Source: Lentisphaeraceae bacterium
GTDB taxonomy: Bacteria > Verrucomicrobiota > Lentisphaeria > Lentisphaerales > Lentisphaeraceae
Assembly (NCBI GenBank): GCA_021232515.1
Contig: JAJPOQ010000090.1
Location: 1-34,258 of the forward strand
Reading direction: 5' to 3'
Length of the DNA stretch: 34,258 nucleotides
The notes under the pieces were generated by a model. It made no database searches. It saw nothing but the letters and a program-made list of their open reading frames with translations, and was not told where the DNA came from. The translations under genes and the position numbers were made by a program. Each line of letters begins with the position of its first letter. Position 1 is the first letter of the stretch. Shown here one piece after another: positions 26,412-34,192 of the stretch.

Positions 26412-27338
26412 CTACACCTCTTTTTGTACTGTCTTGAAGAAGAAGCTCTCCAAGCTTTTATGTCCCCTCTCAATCTGGACAGTATCTTTTTCTTCCAGAT
26501 TAAGCTCGTTATTGACGCGCTCCCAAGCATCGTGATTCAATGTAAGAATCCAGTTGCCATCAGCATCTTTTTTAGATTCGGTCGCCTCTAAAAGTAATTG
26601 TTGAGCGATTTGCTGATCCTCTTTATCAACAGTCACGATCATACCTTCATCGGCTGTTAGTTCGTCAGTTTTACCAAAAGCTAGTAAGTTTCCTTTTTTG
26701 AGGATACCAACGAAGTCACAGATTTTTTCAACATCAGATAAGATGTGACTACAGAAGAAAATGCTGCTGCCACGTTCTTTTTGTTTGTTGACGATATTTA
26801 TTAAGTCTTTTCGACCATGAGGGTCAAGACCAACTAAAGGTTCATCGAGAACGAGTAGCCTTGGTCTATTTAAAATTGCTTGGGCGATACCAATTCTCTG
26901 AGTCATACCACGAGAAAAGCCGCCAAGTTTGGCTTTTTTGTATTCTTTCATCTCAACTATTTCTAAGACTTCATCGACACGTGCTTTTATTTCATGTCTT
27001 GGAAGTTTAAGAAGTTTTGCAGAAAGACTTAGAAACTCATTGGCTGTTAAGTGACCACCAAAAGATGGGGAGTCAGGTAAAAAGCCTATTTCTTGCTTGA
27101 TGTTTAGGTTTCCAACAGGAGTATCAAGTACCCAGGCTTTGCCAGCAGTAGGTCGTATAAGGTCCATTAAACAACGAATAGTTGTTGTTTTGCCAGCACC
27201 ATTTGGCCCAAGAAAACCAAAGACTGAACCGGTTGGAACTTCGATGTTTAGCTTGTTTAAAGCAAAAACTTCATCCCTTTTAAAGAATGTACCTTTGTAA
27301 GACTTTGTTAGATCTTCTGTGCGGACGGCAAATTTCAT
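26412..27338 (-). CDS. ABC transporter ATP-binding protein
   Basis: Cytosolic motor subunit of 308 residues. Walker A GPNGAGKTT is near 44-52, the Q-loop region reads IGFLPDSPSFGGHLTA, the signature appears as GGFSRGMTQRIGIAQA, followed by Walker B LLVLDEPLVGLDP and the switch His in FFCSHILSD. All catalytic motifs are intact, in contrast to the exporter at 11350-13440. The last 80 residues form the extra C-terminal domain common in ABC-2 exporter ATPases. First gene of a tight five-gene operon (ATPase, permease, zinc-ribbon protein, TPR-like protein, permease). A palindrome lies 12 bases upstream of the start. Confidence 0.94.
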   Translation of the reverse strand: MKFAVRTEDLTKSYKGTFFKRDEVFALNKLNIEVPTGSVFGFLGPNGAGKTTTIRCLMDLIRPTAGKAWVLDTPVGNLNIKQEIGFLPDSPSFGGHLTANEFLSLSAKLLKLPRHEIKARVDEVLEIVEMKEYKKAKLGGFSRGMTQRIGIAQAILNRPRLLVLDEPLVGLDPHGRKDLINIVNKQKERGSSIFFCSHILSDVEKICDFVGILKKGNLLAFGKTDELTADEGMIVTVDKEDQQIAQQLLLEATESKKDADGNWILTLNHDAWERVNNELNLEEKDTVQIERGHKSLESFFFKTVQKEV

Positions 27339-27349
27339 ACTTCTCTGAG

Positions 27350-27370
27350 TTAGAATTTATAATATTCTAA
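27350..27370. promoter_or_regulatory. 21-bp palindrome upstream of the ABC operon
   Basis: TTAGAAT (27350-27356) and ATTCTAA (27364-27370) are perfect inverted arms around an AT-rich 7-base centre. It starts 12 bases before the ATPase start codon and would overlap the promoter or leader, as expected for a repressor operator. Confidence 0.45.
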
Positions 27371-27375
27371 GCTTA

Positions 27376-27400
27376 CAAAAAAGAGTGGTAGAAATCCACT
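27376..27400 (-). terminator. Possible terminator of the kinase-like gene
   Basis: On the minus strand AGTGG, a 7-base loop and CCACT are followed by CTTTTTTG. The stem has only five pairs, but the T-run and position about 60 bases after the 27460 gene end fit. Confidence 0.5.
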
Positions 27401-27459
27401 AAAAAATGAAATATTAGTTAAGACACAATGATATTTTGCTGTGCTATCTTCTTTTACTT

Positions 27460-28482
27460 TTACAATTCGATTATGGTTTTGATATTTTTAAGCACAAGTT
27501 CGCCCATATTTTTACATTTTAGGAAGCTTTTTTCTTTGTGGAAATCGGAAAGGGATGATTTGAGCTTCTCAACGTTTTCAGTTGTGGAGATAGTGTCGTG
27601 AGTCATACACTTGATTAAACGTGAAACTTGTTCCTTTGAGTACCGGTAGCGTCGTCCTATTAAGGATCTTTCTTCGTTCTGATACTGTTTGACTGTTTTT
27701 GGATTTAGTAACTCCATACAGAGATTTACTATGTCATTATTCTCAGGGTAAAATTGTGGGAGGTAGACTTTTATGTCTCCTTCAAAACACTGTTGGTCAA
27801 AGTCTATAGGTCTGACTCTGAATTGTGTTTCCTCTACATCTGGAGTGACATTTACGACGTAGTTGTAAGAACGCATATCGCCTAAAAGGCTGACAAAACA
27901 ACGTTCATTAAACTTTACAAACTCTTTAGCGAGACGGACTTTGTTTATATCATCTTGTTTCATCTGGTTTGCAATAAATGCATCACCGGGAATACCGATG
28001 ATGTGCTCTTCAATCAGTGTATCTTTATCGACTAGATAGTTGATTCTGTTTGGGGATAAAAGCCCTTCAAGTTCGAGACCATAGACACGAGAGGAGTCGG
28101 CCTTTTTTATGTAGAAGTGATCGTAGTTGTCATTGTAGCGATTGATAACTCGAATCCTAAATGGCTTGGAGTTTGCATAAGAGCATAGGTCAACACGGTC
28201 GACACTTATGTGTTCTGTGATGGATTGGTCGCCATCTGCTATGAGTAAAGAGTAAATAAGGGTTAGTTTTTCTTCTAGTTTATCAGCAACAGAAGTTGGG
28301 TAGATAACAGTTTCCCATAGAGTGGGATTGTCGTCGCTGTCATAAACTGATAAGGTTTCATTGAAGTCAAAAAGGTCATTGTACTCAAGTGGAAGTTCGC
28401 AAGCTCTGCCAAAGCGCTTAAGGTAGGGAGTTAGTTGTTCGGAAATGGGATAAAAGTTCTTTTTTTTACTAATCAATTTCAT
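27460..28482 (-). CDS. Divergent protein of probable kinase-like (PKL) fold
   Basis: No named family recognised. Residues 201-210 read GDMRSYNYVV, matching the catalytic loop of aminoglycoside-phosphotransferase/HipA-like kinases (Asp202, Asn207, spaced as in GDLHPGN), and RPIDFDQ at 224-230 matches the metal-binding DFG/DFD position (Asp227, Asp229). Upstream, FYIKKAD (Lys126/127) and LELEG (Glu137/139) could be the beta-3 Lys and helix-C Glu. Together these suggest phosphotransfer on an unknown small molecule or protein; the assignment rests on motif order and spacing. The first 110 residues are unassigned. 340 residues. It is divergent from mtnN, with 55 bases between their starts, and has no strong ribosome site. 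Confidence 0.6.
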   Translation of the reverse strand: MKLISKKKNFYPISEQLTPYLKRFGRACELPLEYNDLFDFNETLSVYDSDDNPTLWETVIYPTSVADKLEEKLTLIYSLLIADGDQSITEHISVDRVDLCSYANSKPFRIRVINRYNDNYDHFYIKKADSSRVYGLELEGLLSPNRINYLVDKDTLIEEHIIGIPGDAFIANQMKQDDINKVRLAKEFVKFNERCFVSLLGDMRSYNYVVNVTPDVEETQFRVRPIDFDQQCFEGDIKVYLPQFYPENNDIVNLCMELLNPKTVKQYQNEERSLIGRRYRYSKEQVSRLIKCMTHDTISTTENVEKLKSSLSDFHKEKSFLKCKNMGELVLKNIKTIIEL

Positions 28483-28537
28483 GTTTCTAACTTGGGGCTA
28501 TTTTGGCAGATAAACTATTTAAAGAATATGAGGCTTT

Positions 28538-29236
28538 ATGAGTAGAAAACCAGCTATCATCGGAGCGATGGATTCAGAAATAGCTATGTATTTGGAGCAT
28601 GGCGAGGTAAAAGCTGAACACAAGTGGCATGAGTTTGTTTTTTATGAAATGAATTTAAAAGGCGTTGACTGCATTGTTTCAAAAAGCGGTATTGGCAAAG
28701 TTATGTCCGCGATGGTTTGTCAGCACCTTATCGATACATACGCTCCTACTGAGATCATTTTTACTGGTGTTGCAGGTGCTCTAAATACTAATTTGGACAT
28801 TGGTGATGTTGTTGTGAGTAAAGACTGTATGCAGCATGACATCGACGGTCGAGCTTTAGGTTTTCCACGTGGTACTATTTTATTTTCGGATAAGAGCCTT
28901 TTTGAGGCAGATGATGAATTACACGATTTGGCGATGGCTTCACATGTGGATGGACATAGAATCTATTCAGGAAGAATATTAACTGGTGACCAGTTCTTTA
29001 CTCATAAAGATATTGAGGATCATGCTTATTTGACGACAGATATGGCCGGTGATTGTATCGAAATGGAAGGTGGCTCTATTGGTTTGGTTTGTGCTGAGAA
29101 CAATGTTCCATTTGTGATTGTTAGAACTATTTCAGATAAAGCCGATGGTTCAGCGGCAGAAGATTTCAGTAAATTGCACCACTTGGTCGCAGGGAACTCT
29201 TACTCTATTGTGAGTCAGATGCTTCCAAAGCTTTAA
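28538..29236 (+). CDS. mtnN: 5'-methylthioadenosine/S-adenosylhomocysteine nucleosidase
   Basis: It cleaves adenine from methylthioadenosine and S-adenosylhomocysteine, salvaging methionine and relieving inhibition of methyltransferases. Catalytic and binding residues of the family are visible: Glu14 in GAMDSEI, the KSGIGKVMSAM and TGVAGAL phosphorylase-fold loops, MEGGS around Glu175-Glu177, and Asp200 in RTISDKAD. 232 residues, normal. GAGG lies a few bases before the ATG. Its 3' end overlaps the convergent hydrolase gene by 32 bases. Confidence 0.95.
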   Translation: MSRKPAIIGAMDSEIAMYLEHGEVKAEHKWHEFVFYEMNLKGVDCIVSKSGIGKVMSAMVCQHLIDTYAPTEIIFTGVAGALNTNLDIGDVVVSKDCMQHDIDGRALGFPRGTILFSDKSLFEADDELHDLAMASHVDGHRIYSGRILTGDQFFTHKDIEDHAYLTTDMAGDCIEMEGGSIGLVCAENNVPFVIVRTISDKADGSAAEDFSKLHHLVAGNSYSIVSQMLPKL

Positions 29237-30158
29237 TCCACTTTAGCATATCGCTTATCACTTCTTCTTTTCTGCTTGAGTTATGCAACTCATGCGGAAA
29301 GAAGTCTTTGTACTCTTTGACAAAGCAACGCTGAGTTTCGTCTAGATTCTTTTCTACAAACTCTTTGGACCCTTGACCAGCAACAATCTTATCCTTATCT
29401 CCCCAACTTAGAAAGTATGGCAGTTTGAACTTTTCTTTGGCATCTATGACGGAGACCATGTTTTTAAGGATGGAGTGAAGAAACTGCAGTGAAATCTTCC
29501 GACCAATGAAAGGGTCGCTTGCAAAAGCTTTATTGACTTCAGCTAAGTCACTTATGGCCGCTTCCGCTCGAGCACTATCAACAGCTGGATTTATTTTTAA
29601 AATATTTTTGAGAATAGTGTTTTTGAAAATGGGACTGTTGCCAGTACAACATGACCAGCATTTATTTAGAAAGACTTGTTCGACTTTAAAGCGAAGTAAG
29701 TTAATGAAACCAGAGTTCTTGGTCGCAATAGGTTTAAAGGCAGGGCTTAAGAGAATGACGCCTTTTAGCTGAGGCAGCTTGGTTTGTATTTTTAACGATA
29801 GTTTAGTGGCTATCAGTCCACCCATACTTTGACCAAATAAGAGTAGGGGAAGGTCTTTGGAAAAATACTTTTGGTCATAAAGGAAGTTTAAGAAGCTTAT
29901 TTGGTAGTCAATTATCTCATCGATAGTCAGAGTTTGACTGACCTTGTAGAAGTCTTCTTGAAAATTTTGTGAAGAGTTTAAGCTCTTTCCGTGTCCTGGG
30001 TGATCGATAGCGGCAACTTGTATGTCTTGTTGCTTAAACTTTTCGATGAGCTCTTTATAGCGTTCGCTATATTCACAAATGCCATGCAGGATTAAAAGGT
30101 TTATCTTAGGCTCTTTGGGAGTCTCTAAGATAAAATCTTTATTCTCAAAGCATGGCAT
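29205..30158 (-). CDS. Alpha/beta hydrolase, monoacylglycerol lipase/lysophospholipase-like
   Basis: A serine hydrolase of 317 residues, probably acting on lipid esters. The oxyanion segment ILHGICEYSERY is at 23-34, IDHPGHGKS at 51-59, the nucleophile Ser111 in FGQSMGG, an acid candidate in SWGDKDKIV and the likely His in FPHELHN, near the C-terminus. These fit the Ser-Asp-His order of the lysophospholipase/MGL group; the substrate is not known. No signal peptide. It follows rsfS with a 16-base gap and no clear Shine-Dalgarno, so translation may depend on rsfS. The 3' end overlaps mtnN on the opposite strand by 32 bases. Confidence 0.87.
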   Translation of the reverse strand: MPCFENKDFILETPKEPKINLLILHGICEYSERYKELIEKFKQQDIQVAAIDHPGHGKSLNSSQNFQEDFYKVSQTLTIDEIIDYQISFLNFLYDQKYFSKDLPLLLFGQSMGGLIATKLSLKIQTKLPQLKGVILLSPAFKPIATKNSGFINLLRFKVEQVFLNKCWSCCTGNSPIFKNTILKNILKINPAVDSARAEAAISDLAEVNKAFASDPFIGRKISLQFLHSILKNMVSVIDAKEKFKLPYFLSWGDKDKIVAGQGSKEFVEKNLDETQRCFVKEYKDFFPHELHNSSRKEEVISDMLKWIKALEASDSQ

Positions 30159-30174
30159 TTATAGAATAGTCTTT

Positions 30175-30606
30175 TTAGAAGTCTGGCCTTCTAGAAGGTC
30201 TTTCGCTAGTTAGGATTTCGCGTTCATCGCATTCCCAAGGTAGCTTTTCTGGAGAAACTTGGCCGTTGCTCCAAAGACTTTCAAGGTTGTAGTAGCTTCT
30301 TGCATCTGGGTGCATGACGTGAACTATAGCAGAGTGGAAGTCCATGACTATCCATTGGCTGCTAGCGCCACCATCAATTACGCTGGCTGCCTTATCGGCA
30401 TCGCGCATTTCTCTATCAAGTTTATCACCGATTGCCTTTAAGTGCGGCTCGGAGTTACCTGTACAAATTATATAAAAATCAGCTACGCTTGAGCTTTCAG
30501 TCATGTCATAGACACGTATGTCAACTGCTTTAACGTCTTCACAGATATCAACTATCTTGTCTGCTAAGTTTTTAGATTCTTCGTTTTGTTCTTTTGTACT
30601 GCTCAT
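30175..30606 (-). CDS. rsfS: Ribosomal silencing factor
   Basis: A YbeB/Iojap-family protein that binds ribosomal protein L14 and blocks subunit joining when nutrients are scarce. The 143 residues include the family core: VYDMTESSSVADFYIICTG, the SEPHLKAIGDKL helix, DGGASSQWIVMDFHSAIVHVM and YYNLESLW. The ATG comes one base after the nadD stop, the usual nadD-rsfS pairing, so the two are translationally coupled. Confidence 0.95.
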   Translation of the reverse strand: MSSTKEQNEESKNLADKIVDICEDVKAVDIRVYDMTESSSVADFYIICTGNSEPHLKAIGDKLDREMRDADKAASVIDGGASSQWIVMDFHSAIVHVMHPDARSYYNLESLWSNGQVSPEKLPWECDEREILTSERPSRRPDF

Positions 30607-30607
30607 T

Positions 30608-31270
30608 TTAGATATATAGTCCGTTTTCTTCTATGTACCGTTTTACTTCAGGAGGTACTAAGCCGGATAATTCATCATCGCCATTTTCTATAATAGTACG
30701 AATATTTGTCGACGACAGATCCATACTTATATCACTTATTATAGATTCCATCAGCTTCGGAGTTGCTTTTGGTCCAAACTTTTCAAAGATTTGACCATAA
30801 GATGGTTGGATGATTCCAGGTCTACTAAAAATAATCAGTTCAAAGTTATTGATGATTTCCTGAAAATTGTACCAGCTGTCCAATTCCCTGAAGTTATCCA
30901 TGCCGATAATCAGCTTGAACCTTCTTTCAGGATAGACGGCTTGCAAAGCGCGCAAAGTATTTACGGTATAAGAAGTTTTTTTCTTATTAATAATTTCGTA
31001 ATCAGAAACAGCAAAATCTGGATTTTCTTCAATTACTAGGCGGAGCATTTCTAGTCTGTGCTCTGCAGAAGTAATAGCTTTATCCAGTTTATGTGGAGGT
31101 TTAGCTGCCGGGACGAACATGACTTCATCAGCCAAGTCTTTCGCGATAACGTCTTTAGCCAACGCTATATGGGCGTTGTGAACCGGGTCAAAAGTACCGC
31201 CGAAAATAGCTGTAAACCTTTTAGACTGTTTGGGGTTACGAGTGTTAGTGGTATTAGTTTCTGTATTCAT
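30608..31270 (-). CDS. nadD: Nicotinate-nucleotide adenylyltransferase
   Basis: It adenylylates nicotinate mononucleotide to deamido-NAD in NAD synthesis. The nucleotidyltransferase motif GGTFDPVHNAH is at 24-34, PPHK near 58-61, and the C-terminal SSTNIR motif at about 194-199. 220 residues. About 20 extra polar residues (MNTETNTTNTRNPKQSKRF) precede the usual start, and no other ATG/GTG/TTG with a ribosome site is available nearer. A strong promoter ends only eight bases before this ATG, so the mRNA is probably leaderless. First gene of the nadD-rsfS-hydrolase unit. Confidence 0.95.
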   Translation of the reverse strand: MNTETNTTNTRNPKQSKRFTAIFGGTFDPVHNAHIALAKDVIAKDLADEVMFVPAAKPPHKLDKAITSAEHRLEMLRLVIEENPDFAVSDYEIINKKKTSYTVNTLRALQAVYPERRFKLIIGMDNFRELDSWYNFQEIINNFELIIFSRPGIIQPSYGQIFEKFGPKATPKLMESIISDISMDLSSTNIRTIIENGDDELSGLVPPEVKRYIEENGLYI

Positions 31271-31278
31271 AGTCGGGT

Positions 31279-31307
31279 ATTATAGCCGAGTTAAGCTTCC
31301 TGTCCAA
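31279..31307 (-). promoter_or_regulatory. Vegetative promoter of nadD (leaderless)
   Basis: On the minus strand TTGGAC (31307-31302), 17 bases, and a perfect TATAAT (31284-31279). Eight bases separate the -10 box from the nadD ATG, so transcription should begin at or next to the start codon. Confidence 0.7.
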
Positions 31308-31332
31308 CAGCTTTACTGCTTATCTTGAGAGC

Positions 31333-32808
31333 TTATTTCTTGCTTCGGTTCTTGAGGAAGCCTTTATCGACCTGATCAACGACCTTGGAGCACCAATCTA
31401 TTTCAGCTTTATCAAACTTTTTATTTTGATTCCGTGAAATGAAGAAGCAACCAACTGGAGTTGTATCTAGGACTATTCGCAAGAAAACAGCATGAGTGGA
31501 AATCATGCGGCTAAGTATGTTGAGTGGAAGATGAAGAGGCTCCATATTTGCTGTCCAAACAACAGGTTTATCATTAAATAAACAGGTGATGATTGGTGAG
31601 CGCTTATTCTTGAAAGAAACTTTACACTCTTGAGCTTCGATATTTTTCTTGTCGCCCATGTAGTAACGGCCTTGCATCTCTTGTTCTTTTTTATTCATCA
31701 GAAGTAAGAATATGTCTGTATCTGGAATACATCTATAAAGTGCTTCCATCGACATGGCAAGTATGTCATTTAGTGTATGTTTTTCACGACACATAGTTAG
31801 TTCAGTGATGAAGTTCTGCTTGAGCTTTTTCATTTCATCAATTTGTGCTTCTTCTTTAAATTCCTTACCAAACAGTAAACCGAGAGTGATCATAGGATTT
31901 GAAGAGTCAGGATCATGTATAGCAGTGATAAGCTGGTTGATTTCTTGATCACCTATATGGAAGAATCTCTGTAAGTTATCGTCTTTCTTACAAGCCTTTT
32001 TGATGAACTCGTCTAAGTCAAATTTTTTCGCTTTGAGGATCGTTTGTAGTTCTTTCTCGATCCGATCAAATATAGCAGGACTGTTATCCAACTGATTGAA
32101 GAGCATAGTTGAAAGGTCACCAGCAATATTGACCAATTTATACATGTCGTCTTCTTTAAATTTACCTGAAACTATCTCAGCGACTTTACCTTTAAGGTTG
32201 TACATTTTAACGACAGCATCGCAAATAGCAGTGTAGCTCGTTTTGAAGGCTTCTTTACAGGCGTCATTTTGAGACATACCGTCCGCCATTAAACGTTCCA
32301 TAGTCGCAAATTCTTCAGGGTAGCAGTTCGCTAGAGCCATAAACGGTAGTTGATTGAGAAGACCGGCGACAAATATTTCTTCAGGAGTCTTATATTTATT
32401 TTCATCTGCTAAAGCGAGTGAAAAGCTTCCTGCGAAGTATGAACTGGCGTAAAGACCTAAAAGTTTTTGGTCTTTTTTATTGGGAATTGTTTCTTGAAAT
32501 AGCGTTAGTCCTAAAGCTAGAGCTCTGACTTTGTCGAAGCCTAGAAGGTTTACCGAAGCAGTTACTGTTTTAACAGGATACTTAAGACCATATAACGCTG
32601 AATTAATCGTACTTAAGATATTTGTCGTCAGACCAGCATCACGCATAATGATCTTTGATAAATCTCGAACATTTGAGTTTTCGTCATCAGATGTACTACA
32701 GATAGATTTAACGTTATCAGAATACGCAGGAAGACTTCCCGCTTTTCTAAGCGATTGAACGATGAGCTCAGCTTGAAATGTCTCTTCTTCTAAGGTACTC
32801 GAAGTCAT
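31333..32808 (-). CDS. HDOD domain signalling protein with C-terminal GAF-like region
   Basis: HDOD proteins are non-enzymatic relatives of HD-GYP phosphodiesterases that act in signalling. Residues about 15-215 match HDOD (LPAYSDNVKSICS, IIMRDAGLTTNILSTINSAL, YPVKTVTASVNLLGFDKVR), with no catalytic His-Asp pair. The C-terminal 150 residues (about 335-485; IPDTDIFLLLMNKKEQ, GCFFISRNQ) resemble a GAF domain, an arrangement seen in other HDOD proteins. 491 residues. AAGGA lies five bases before the ATG, at the foot of a 9-bp hairpin. It lies 38 bases downstream of the cca-type gene and is probably co-transcribed with it. Confidence 0.85.
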   Translation of the reverse strand: MTSSTLEEETFQAELIVQSLRKAGSLPAYSDNVKSICSTSDDENSNVRDLSKIIMRDAGLTTNILSTINSALYGLKYPVKTVTASVNLLGFDKVRALALGLTLFQETIPNKKDQKLLGLYASSYFAGSFSLALADENKYKTPEEIFVAGLLNQLPFMALANCYPEEFATMERLMADGMSQNDACKEAFKTSYTAICDAVVKMYNLKGKVAEIVSGKFKEDDMYKLVNIAGDLSTMLFNQLDNSPAIFDRIEKELQTILKAKKFDLDEFIKKACKKDDNLQRFFHIGDQEINQLITAIHDPDSSNPMITLGLLFGKEFKEEAQIDEMKKLKQNFITELTMCREKHTLNDILAMSMEALYRCIPDTDIFLLLMNKKEQEMQGRYYMGDKKNIEAQECKVSFKNKRSPIITCLFNDKPVVWTANMEPLHLPLNILSRMISTHAVFLRIVLDTTPVGCFFISRNQNKKFDKAEIDWCSKVVDQVDKGFLKNRSKK

Positions 32809-32815
32809 ATGATCC

Positions 32816-32838
32816 TTTTTCTACTTCCGGTAGAAAAA
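32816..32838 (-). promoter_or_regulatory. Hairpin abutting the ribosome site of the HDOD gene
   Basis: In the minus-strand mRNA UUUUUCUAC and GUAGAAAAA form a perfect 9-bp stem with loop CGGAA. The 3' arm runs directly into the Shine-Dalgarno (AAAAAGGA), so folding would partly hide the site and could control translation. Confidence 0.45.
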
Positions 32839-32846
32839 GAAATATC

Positions 32847-34031
32847 TCAAGATTTGTGCCGATTTATGTGTGGAGCGATAATTTTAGAGATTTCTTCGAG
32901 ATTTTTGCCTTCTGACTGCAAACTTCCAGCTAAATCGATAATTTCTTTAAAAAATGGACTAGGCTTTAACCCCTCATTTTTCAGATATGCTCCATCGATG
33001 TAGGGATTTGCTATAGAGGCATCGACTTGTGGCTCTAGCTTTTTGATTAATTCAAGGTTTTGTTGCTCAATATCACTTGAAGAGCGAACTTTTTGTATTC
33101 TTTGACAGTAGGCTTCAAAATAGCTTTTAAGGCTTATTTTTAACAAGCGCAATTCACTTGCAGTTATTTCTTTATCAGCCAAGGCAAGTGTATGCTCTTC
33201 GATTAGCTTGAGACCTTTGACGATGACATTGCTTAGTTTAAATCTCTTTGCTAGTTTCGAAATATCTTTTGGTTTTAGCGGTAAGAAAATAGCAGAAAAG
33301 TATTGAACTTCGTCACAGTCAGCAGCTTTATCGATTTGCAGTAACCAGGCGTTTCTTTCATCGTTAGTTAGTTCATTTGACTCTGGTAATATTTCACTAA
33401 GGAAGCCTAAGTTGTCAGCACACTCAAAAAAGCTTTTGCCATGCTTTTGAGCCTTTCTTATCTCATCAGTCACTCTTTCGATTGAAACATGTTCAATGAT
33501 CTTTGGAGATAACTCAACAGCGGCTTCTTTTAAACCCTCAGCCAATGTAAGGTCAAATCTAGCTTGGAAGCGAGCTGCACGGATGATGCGAAGGTAGTCT
33601 TCACTAAATCTTTCTTCAGCGACGCCAACAGTTTTCAGGATTTTATTCTTTAAGTCTTCGACGCCATTGTAAGGGTCAATTATTTCATCATTGAGTTTGG
33701 CTATAGCATTGATTGTGAAGTCACGGCGCGAGAGATCTTCTTCAATGGTGTCGGAGTAGCGAATAGTCGCATTTCGTCCATCTGTACTTACATCCAGTCT
33801 GAAAGTTGTATGTTCGTAGTGAACGCCGTCAATTATAGCAGTGACTGTCCCGTGCTCTATTCCTGTGTCTATAGTGCGTATTTTGAGTTGTTGGCACTTC
33901 TTTTTGAATTCTCTAGGGTGTAGACTCGACGCTATGTCGACATCTTTCCCATCTACTCCAAGAAGTTGGTCTCTTACATATCCTCCGACAAGATAAATCG
34001 GATGATCAAACATTTCGCAAAAATTAAGCAT
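32847..34031 (-). CDS. cca: CCA tRNA nucleotidyltransferase/poly(A) polymerase family protein
   Basis: A class II nucleotidyltransferase that repairs tRNA 3' CCA ends or adds A tails. The head domain shows YLVGGYVRDQLLG (13-25) with GG and the metal-binding DVD at 30-32, EHGTVTAI and the RRDFTINAIA motif near 101-110, followed by DPYNGVEDLKNK and the tRNA-binding neck (RFSEDYLRIIRAARFQARF). At 394 residues it is of normal bacterial CCA-enzyme length. Sequence alone does not separate CCA-adding from poly(A) activity. First gene of a likely two-gene unit with the HDOD gene; an insertion-sequence end lies 90 bases upstream of its start. Confidence 0.92.
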   Translation of the reverse strand: MLNFCEMFDHPIYLVGGYVRDQLLGVDGKDVDIASSLHPREFKKKCQQLKIRTIDTGIEHGTVTAIIDGVHYEHTTFRLDVSTDGRNATIRYSDTIEEDLSRRDFTINAIAKLNDEIIDPYNGVEDLKNKILKTVGVAEERFSEDYLRIIRAARFQARFDLTLAEGLKEAAVELSPKIIEHVSIERVTDEIRKAQKHGKSFFECADNLGFLSEILPESNELTNDERNAWLLQIDKAADCDEVQYFSAIFLPLKPKDISKLAKRFKLSNVIVKGLKLIEEHTLALADKEITASELRLLKISLKSYFEAYCQRIQKVRSSSDIEQQNLELIKKLEPQVDASIANPYIDGAYLKNEGLKPSPFFKEIIDLAGSLQSEGKNLEEISKIIAPHINRHKS

Positions 34032-34120
34032 GAATTATCTTTTCTTTTTCAGTTGCAAGAATAGTAGCACACCGCGTTTTTATTTCCATGTTTTGAAATT
34101 GAGAGATACTTAATAAGAGT

Positions 34121-34143
34121 GGCCCTACAGGATATTCAGTGGG
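34121..34143 (+). repeat. Candidate left terminal inverted repeat of an ISL3-like element
   Basis: GGCCCTACAGGATATTCAGT, 72 bases before a transposase start, has the GGC-start and position of ISL3-family ends. The matching right end lies outside the window, so its exact boundary is not proven. Confidence 0.45.
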
Positions 34144-34192
34144 ATTTTGATCTTTTTCATTTGAACGATTATGTTTCTTTCTAAAAGGCCTT

